Shown here: piece by piece, positions 20,077-23,548 of the stretch
Position numbering within the stretch: position 1 is the first letter of the stretch
How the letters are laid out: every line of letters begins with the position of its first letter
Origin: Vairimorpha apis BRL 01
Lineage: Eukaryota; Microsporidia; Nosematidae
DNA length: 23,548 nt
Reading direction: 5' to 3'
Assembly: GCA_000447185.1 (NCBI GenBank)
Contig: KE647353.1
Coordinates: forward strand, 1 to 23,548
Made by a program: the position numbers and the translations under genes
Notes under the pieces: generated by a model
The model's input: the letters and a program-made list of their open reading frames with translations, nothing else
Database searches by the model: none
What the model was told of the DNA's origin: nothing

Positions 20077-22287
20077 TTAATTTTTTATTTTCTCATATTC
20101 TCCATTTCCATCTTTACAAATAAGTTCTTCATATTCCAATTCATCAAGACATTCTTTAACCATTTTATCATTAGATTTAGTTTCTTCAATAATATTTTCA
20201 AAACTAAGTTTCTTTTTTCTTAACAATTTCAGAATTGTGTTTTTTAAATCCTCTACAAGTTTTTGTTTCGAAGCAGTTACACCAGAAATTATCATATCCA
20301 TATCAATTTTACCTGTAATCGGATCAATAGCATACATTAAAAGTGACTCCTTTACAATTCTTAAAGCTTCTTTAACATCTTCTACTTCTATTGAAGTAGA
20401 AAATCTCATTCGAGCATGTGCTTCACTTAAACGTATCAAACTTTCAAGTTGTCTTGTAGTTGCAGTTATCGTATTTCCATTATCAATTTGTCGTAAGTCC
20501 ACATAAGCTTGACTCAGTGATTTTATACTTTCTGGAGTAAGTTTCGGTTCAATACGTTTAGCTTCTTTTATATAAGCTTTTAACAAATCTTTATCTATTA
20601 CGTCATAATCATCATTTTGATCAGAGTAAATAGATGCTATATGATTTCCTATTTCTCTATCTCGCACTTCATCATGTTTATCGATTAATAAACATACGAC
20701 ATCAAATCTACTTAAAAGAGTCGGTGGTAAATTAATATTTTCTACTATATTTTTTTTAGGATTGTATTTACTTTCAATCGGATTACAACTTGCCAAAATT
20801 GAACATCTAGCATTTAAAGTTGTGATAATTCCGGCTTTAGCTACTGAAACGGTTTGCTGTTCCATCACTTCGTGTAAAACACTTCTAGTACTATCAGACA
20901 TTTTATCAAATTCATCTATACAACAAATTCCATTGTCAGATAGAACAAGAGCACCAGATTCAAGCACGTACTGACCAGAATCAGGGTCACGACTTACACT
21001 AGCTGTCAATCCAACTGCACTAGTTCCTTTCCCACTTGTATACATTCCTCGTTCAGTTATTTTATTTATAAATCCAAGTAATTGAGATTTAGAAATTCCA
21101 GGATCTCCTGCTAATAAAATATTAATATCTCCACGTAGTCTAGAATTTCCCAATTCTTTTCGTACACCACCAAATAATTGTAATAGAAGTGCTTTTTTTA
21201 CATCTTCCATGCCACAAACTGATGGCGCTATACTTTTATATAATTTTGTATAAATATTTCCTTGTTGTCGTAGTTTATCGATTTCTTCTACATAATTTCT
21301 GTTATTTAATTTATTTTTATTTGATTTTTTATCTACTTCATTATCACTAACTTTTTCTATGTTTTTATCTACATTCTCAACATTTTCTTCTTGATTATTT
21401 AAATATTCATAATTTAGTAACTCTAAATAAGTTCTAAACGTACTTTTAATTTTTTTCAAATTAGGATTAACTCTAACAGGAACAGCTTTTAATATACCAG
21501 TCACTTCAACTTTATCTCCAGGAATCAAGCTATCAACTAACTCATCACGAGACACTAAAGACAAACTTAATGGTGTAGTTCCATCAGGAATATTTTCAGA
21601 TAACTCTTGTATTTTTATAATCTGTTTATCATCATAAAACCCTTTATTATGTTTAATTTCAAAAGTAAATCTTCCACCACATTTACAACTAATAGGTTGG
21701 TTTATCACATTTTTGATACTTTCAACTTCCATACAATTTTTACATTTTATACATTCAAAAACAGCTTTATTTAATTCTGGTATAACACCAGAAGTACGTA
21801 TAACCATTCCTTTTAACTTAATTATTTTATCAATATCACTAGGATCAAAATTTCTAATATTAACTTTTTTTCCTATATTAAATAACCGTATTTTAATTAA
21901 ATTAACGGTATTTGGATAAGTTTCAAAATAAATTTCTTGTAAACTGTTTTCTAAAATTGGAAGAGTTTCAAGTGGATATAAAACGAGCTGACTTTTTAAA
22001 ATTGGATCAAGTAAATTACAATCAAGATCAAAAATATAATTTTGTGTTGAGTTTATATTCTCAAATATTTGTAAATAATTTTCCATGTTGTGTATAAATT
22101 CTTTAAATTTTTCTGATGTTTCAAATACGTTAATACTTGTTCCCCATATAAGTTTAACACGTTCTGTTTCTATTATAGGACTGTATGTTGAGGATATGTC
22201 GCCTTGTGATGGTGTGAGATTCAAATGAGCATCGTTACTGGCATCATGAAATGAAAAAATTGAAGATTGTTGTGAATTTGAAGTCAT
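20077..22287 (-). CDS. MCM4: DNA replication licensing factor MCM4 (MCM2-7 helicase subunit)
   Basis: ATPase subunit of the MCM2-7 replicative helicase, loaded at origins in G1 and active in the CMG complex. In 736 aa: a Ser/Thr-rich N-terminal tail (1-40), shorter than in yeast or animals; the N-terminal A domain; a zinc-binding region with C179, C182 and C185, then C201 and C203; and the OB fold ending in PVRVNPN (270-276). A low-complexity Asn/Glu/Lys insert occupies about 297-332. The AAA+ core has Walker A GDPGISKS (394-401), presensor-1 hairpin region, Walker B CCIDEFDKM (455-463), sensor 1 ASCNP (499-503), arginine finger SRFD (526-529) and sensor-2 region TTRQLESLIRLSEAHARMR (610-628). 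A C-terminal winged helix lies at about 670-736. The block SDSTRSVLHEVMEQQTVSVA identifies MCM4 over the other MCMs. The start is supported by CCCC (GGGG, 22291-22294). The frame is intact despite an 8-base homopolymer near 20751. Confidence 0.97.
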   Translation of the reverse strand: MTSNSQQSSIFSFHDASNDAHLNLTPSQGDISSTYSPIIETERVKLIWGTSINVFETSEKFKEFIHNMENYLQIFENINSTQNYIFDLDCNLLDPILKSQLVLYPLETLPILENSLQEIYFETYPNTVNLIKIRLFNIGKKVNIRNFDPSDIDKIIKLKGMVIRTSGVIPELNKAVFECIKCKNCMEVESIKNVINQPISCKCGGRFTFEIKHNKGFYDDKQIIKIQELSENIPDGTTPLSLSLVSRDELVDSLIPGDKVEVTGILKAVPVRVNPNLKKIKSTFRTYLELLNYEYLNNQEENVENVDKNIEKVSDNEVDKKSNKNKLNNRNYVEEIDKLRQQGNIYTKLYKSIAPSVCGMEDVKKALLLQLFGGVRKELGNSRLRGDINILLAGDPGISKSQLLGFINKITERGMYTSGKGTSAVGLTASVSRDPDSGQYVLESGALVLSDNGICCIDEFDKMSDSTRSVLHEVMEQQTVSVAKAGIITTLNARCSILASCNPIESKYNPKKNIVENINLPPTLLSRFDVVCLLIDKHDEVRDREIGNHIASIYSDQNDDYDVIDKDLLKAYIKEAKRIEPKLTPESIKSLSQAYVDLRQIDNGNTITATTRQLESLIRLSEAHARMRFSTSIEVEDVKEALRIVKESLLMYAIDPITGKIDMDMIISGVTASKQKLVEDLKNTILKLLRKKKLSFENIIEETKSNDKMVKECLDELEYEELICKDGNGEYEKIKN

Positions 22288-22463
22288 TTTGGGGTAGTTT
22301 GAATAATTTATATTATAAATTTATGACATTGAATAAAAGTGTGTAAATATTTAAAAAAAGGAGTATGAATTTAAGAATAATAAATTATATTTTTGTTTTG
22401 ATAATTAAAATAATTTTTTTTTATATGAATATAAAATTAAATATATAAAAATAATTTTGATTT

Positions 22464-22600
22464 ATAAAAATTTATAGATTATAATTTAATAAAAAAGTAT
22501 ATATTATCAACAAGATATATTTTTATATATTAATAAAAATTTATAGAATATAATTTAAAAAAAAGTGAAAATTATCAAACAAGATATATTTTTATATTTA
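22464..22600. repeat. Two-copy tandem direct repeat, period about 69 bp
   Basis: Unit 1 (about 22464-22532) and unit 2 (about 22533-22600) share AAAAATTTATAGA, TATAATTTAA, ATTATCAA and ACAAGATATATTTTTATAT in the same order and spacing, with a few substitutions and one-base indels. The similarity is far beyond chance A/T matching because it includes the rarer C/G positions. Confidence 0.7.
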
Positions 22601-22908
22601 AAAATAAATTTTTTTTAAAAAGAATGTAAATATTATTAAATGATAAAATAAAAATTTTTTTTTGTTTTGCAAGTTTAAAATAAATTATAAGATTGAATGA
22701 ATTTAAAAAATATATTTTTTCATTTTAATGTTTTAATTTAAAATTATTATAAGCTTTCTTACAAAAATGTTTTTAAAATACTAAAATTACAACAAAAATT
22801 ATTAAAAATTAAAAAAATTGTTATAAAGTTATTAAATTAAAACTATCACTAATTCTTTTTAAAAAGTATAAAAAATATTAAATCAAATTTTTTATATCAA
22901 AAATAAAA

Positions 22909-23034
22909 TTTATAAATTCTGATAATTTATATTTTTATTAGAAATTTAAAAAAATTTTAAAATAATATATCTAAAGATATTTATTTTTTTAAAAAAAATA
23001 TAAAATAAATTTATAAATTCTGATAATTTATATT
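22909..23034. repeat. Duplicated 25-bp inverted-repeat motif
   Basis: Identical 25-base copies at 22909-22933 and 23010-23034, 101 bp apart. Each contains TATAAATT, spacer CTGAT, then AATTTATA: an 8-bp perfect inverted repeat that could form a hairpin or bind a dimeric protein. It lies about 620-750 bp upstream of the MCM4 start. Confidence 0.6.
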
Positions 23035-23548
23035 GAAAAAAATTTTGTAAATCAAATACATAAAAAATTAATTTTTAGCATATATATAATTACAAAATAT
23101 TTTAAATTTATTATAGTAAATAAAAATAATCAATTATAATTTTATATGATAAAAATATTTATTAATTTTTAATTATACATTTGTTTTAACATAACATAGA
23201 AAATCTAATCACTTTTTGATAATAGAATAAATATAATATTATAGTACTATTGTTTAAAATAAATCTAATTTTTATTAAGTATAAATTAAATTATAAATTT
23301 AAAGTACATTAAAAAATTTTTATTTGAAAAATACAAACATAAATTTTCTTGATTTTAACTAAATTTAATTTTACAAATATTTTTGCCAATTTTTCAAAAC
23401 AAAAAATTTTAGTAATATTTTTATACAAATTTAATATTACTTAAAAAAATACATTTGATAATTTTTAAATTTTTTTTAATTTATTAAACTATAAAATATT
23501 AATTTCTTTTAAAATTTTTTACTAGAAAATTAATTTCATAAAAAATTT

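Larger units (their letters stand above)
22288..23548. other. Gene-free AT-rich end of the window
   Basis: Upstream of MCM4. No coding frame on either strand. It holds a two-unit direct repeat (22464-22600) and a duplicated 25-base palindromic motif (22909-22933 and 23010-23034), listed separately. Confidence 0.5.

Noticed and set aside
1..23548. CRISPR array, insertion sequence, transposase or viral genes
   Set aside because: No spaced direct repeats of the right form and no transposase, integrase or polymerase motifs on either strand.

Overview
The window reads as a nuclear chromosome segment of a microsporidian. It is overwhelmingly A+T, has no bacterial-style ribosome binding sites, and its recognisable genes encode short versions of core eukaryotic nuclear proteins. 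Most genes carry a CCC or CCCC motif within about ten bases of the start codon, the start-proximal signal known from microsporidia. Gene density is low for the group: about 10 genes in 23.5 kb with long A/T deserts, so this is one of the expanded AT-rich genomes (Nosema/Vairimorpha-like or Edhazardia-like) and not a compact Encephalitozoon type. The genus cannot be fixed from this window.

Layout, left to right: ATP-dependent DNA ligase I (minus, 434-2185); divergent cytosolic glutamyl-tRNA synthetase (plus, 3290-5205, one frameshift); TAF11 of TFIID (minus, 5291-5713); an island of complex, foldable sequence that looks like an unannotated RNA gene or small mobile element (6086-6240); condensin HEAT subunit CAP-D2/Ycs4 (minus, 6648-9705, three frameshifts); a desert; an isolated homeobox gene (minus, 12182-12553); a second desert; an FYRN/FYRC-domain chromatin protein resembling TBRG1 (plus, 15285-16069, one frameshift); a coiled-coil plus winged-helix protein that may be TFIIE-beta (plus, 16565-17271, one frameshift near the start); a tail-anchored SNARE-like protein (minus, 17660-18178); an orphan gene of 136 residues (plus, 19241-19651); MCM4 of the replicative helicase (minus, 20077-22287); and a gene-free end with short direct and inverted repeats.

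There is no operon and no pathway cluster. The content is nuclear housekeeping: replication (MCM4, ligase I), chromosome condensation (CAP-D2), pol II transcription (TAF11, possible TFIIE-beta), chromatin or regulation (FYR protein, homeobox), translation (GluRS) and membrane traffic (SNARE).

Two signals stand out. First, the island at 6086-6240 folds by eye into four successive hairpins inside a 12-bp perfect closing stem. Second, four conserved genes carry six one-base frameshifts in total, every one placeable in an A/T homopolymer, while the sequence on both sides still reads as conserved protein. These are either homopolymer read errors or a slippage phenomenon; they do not look like old pseudogenes.
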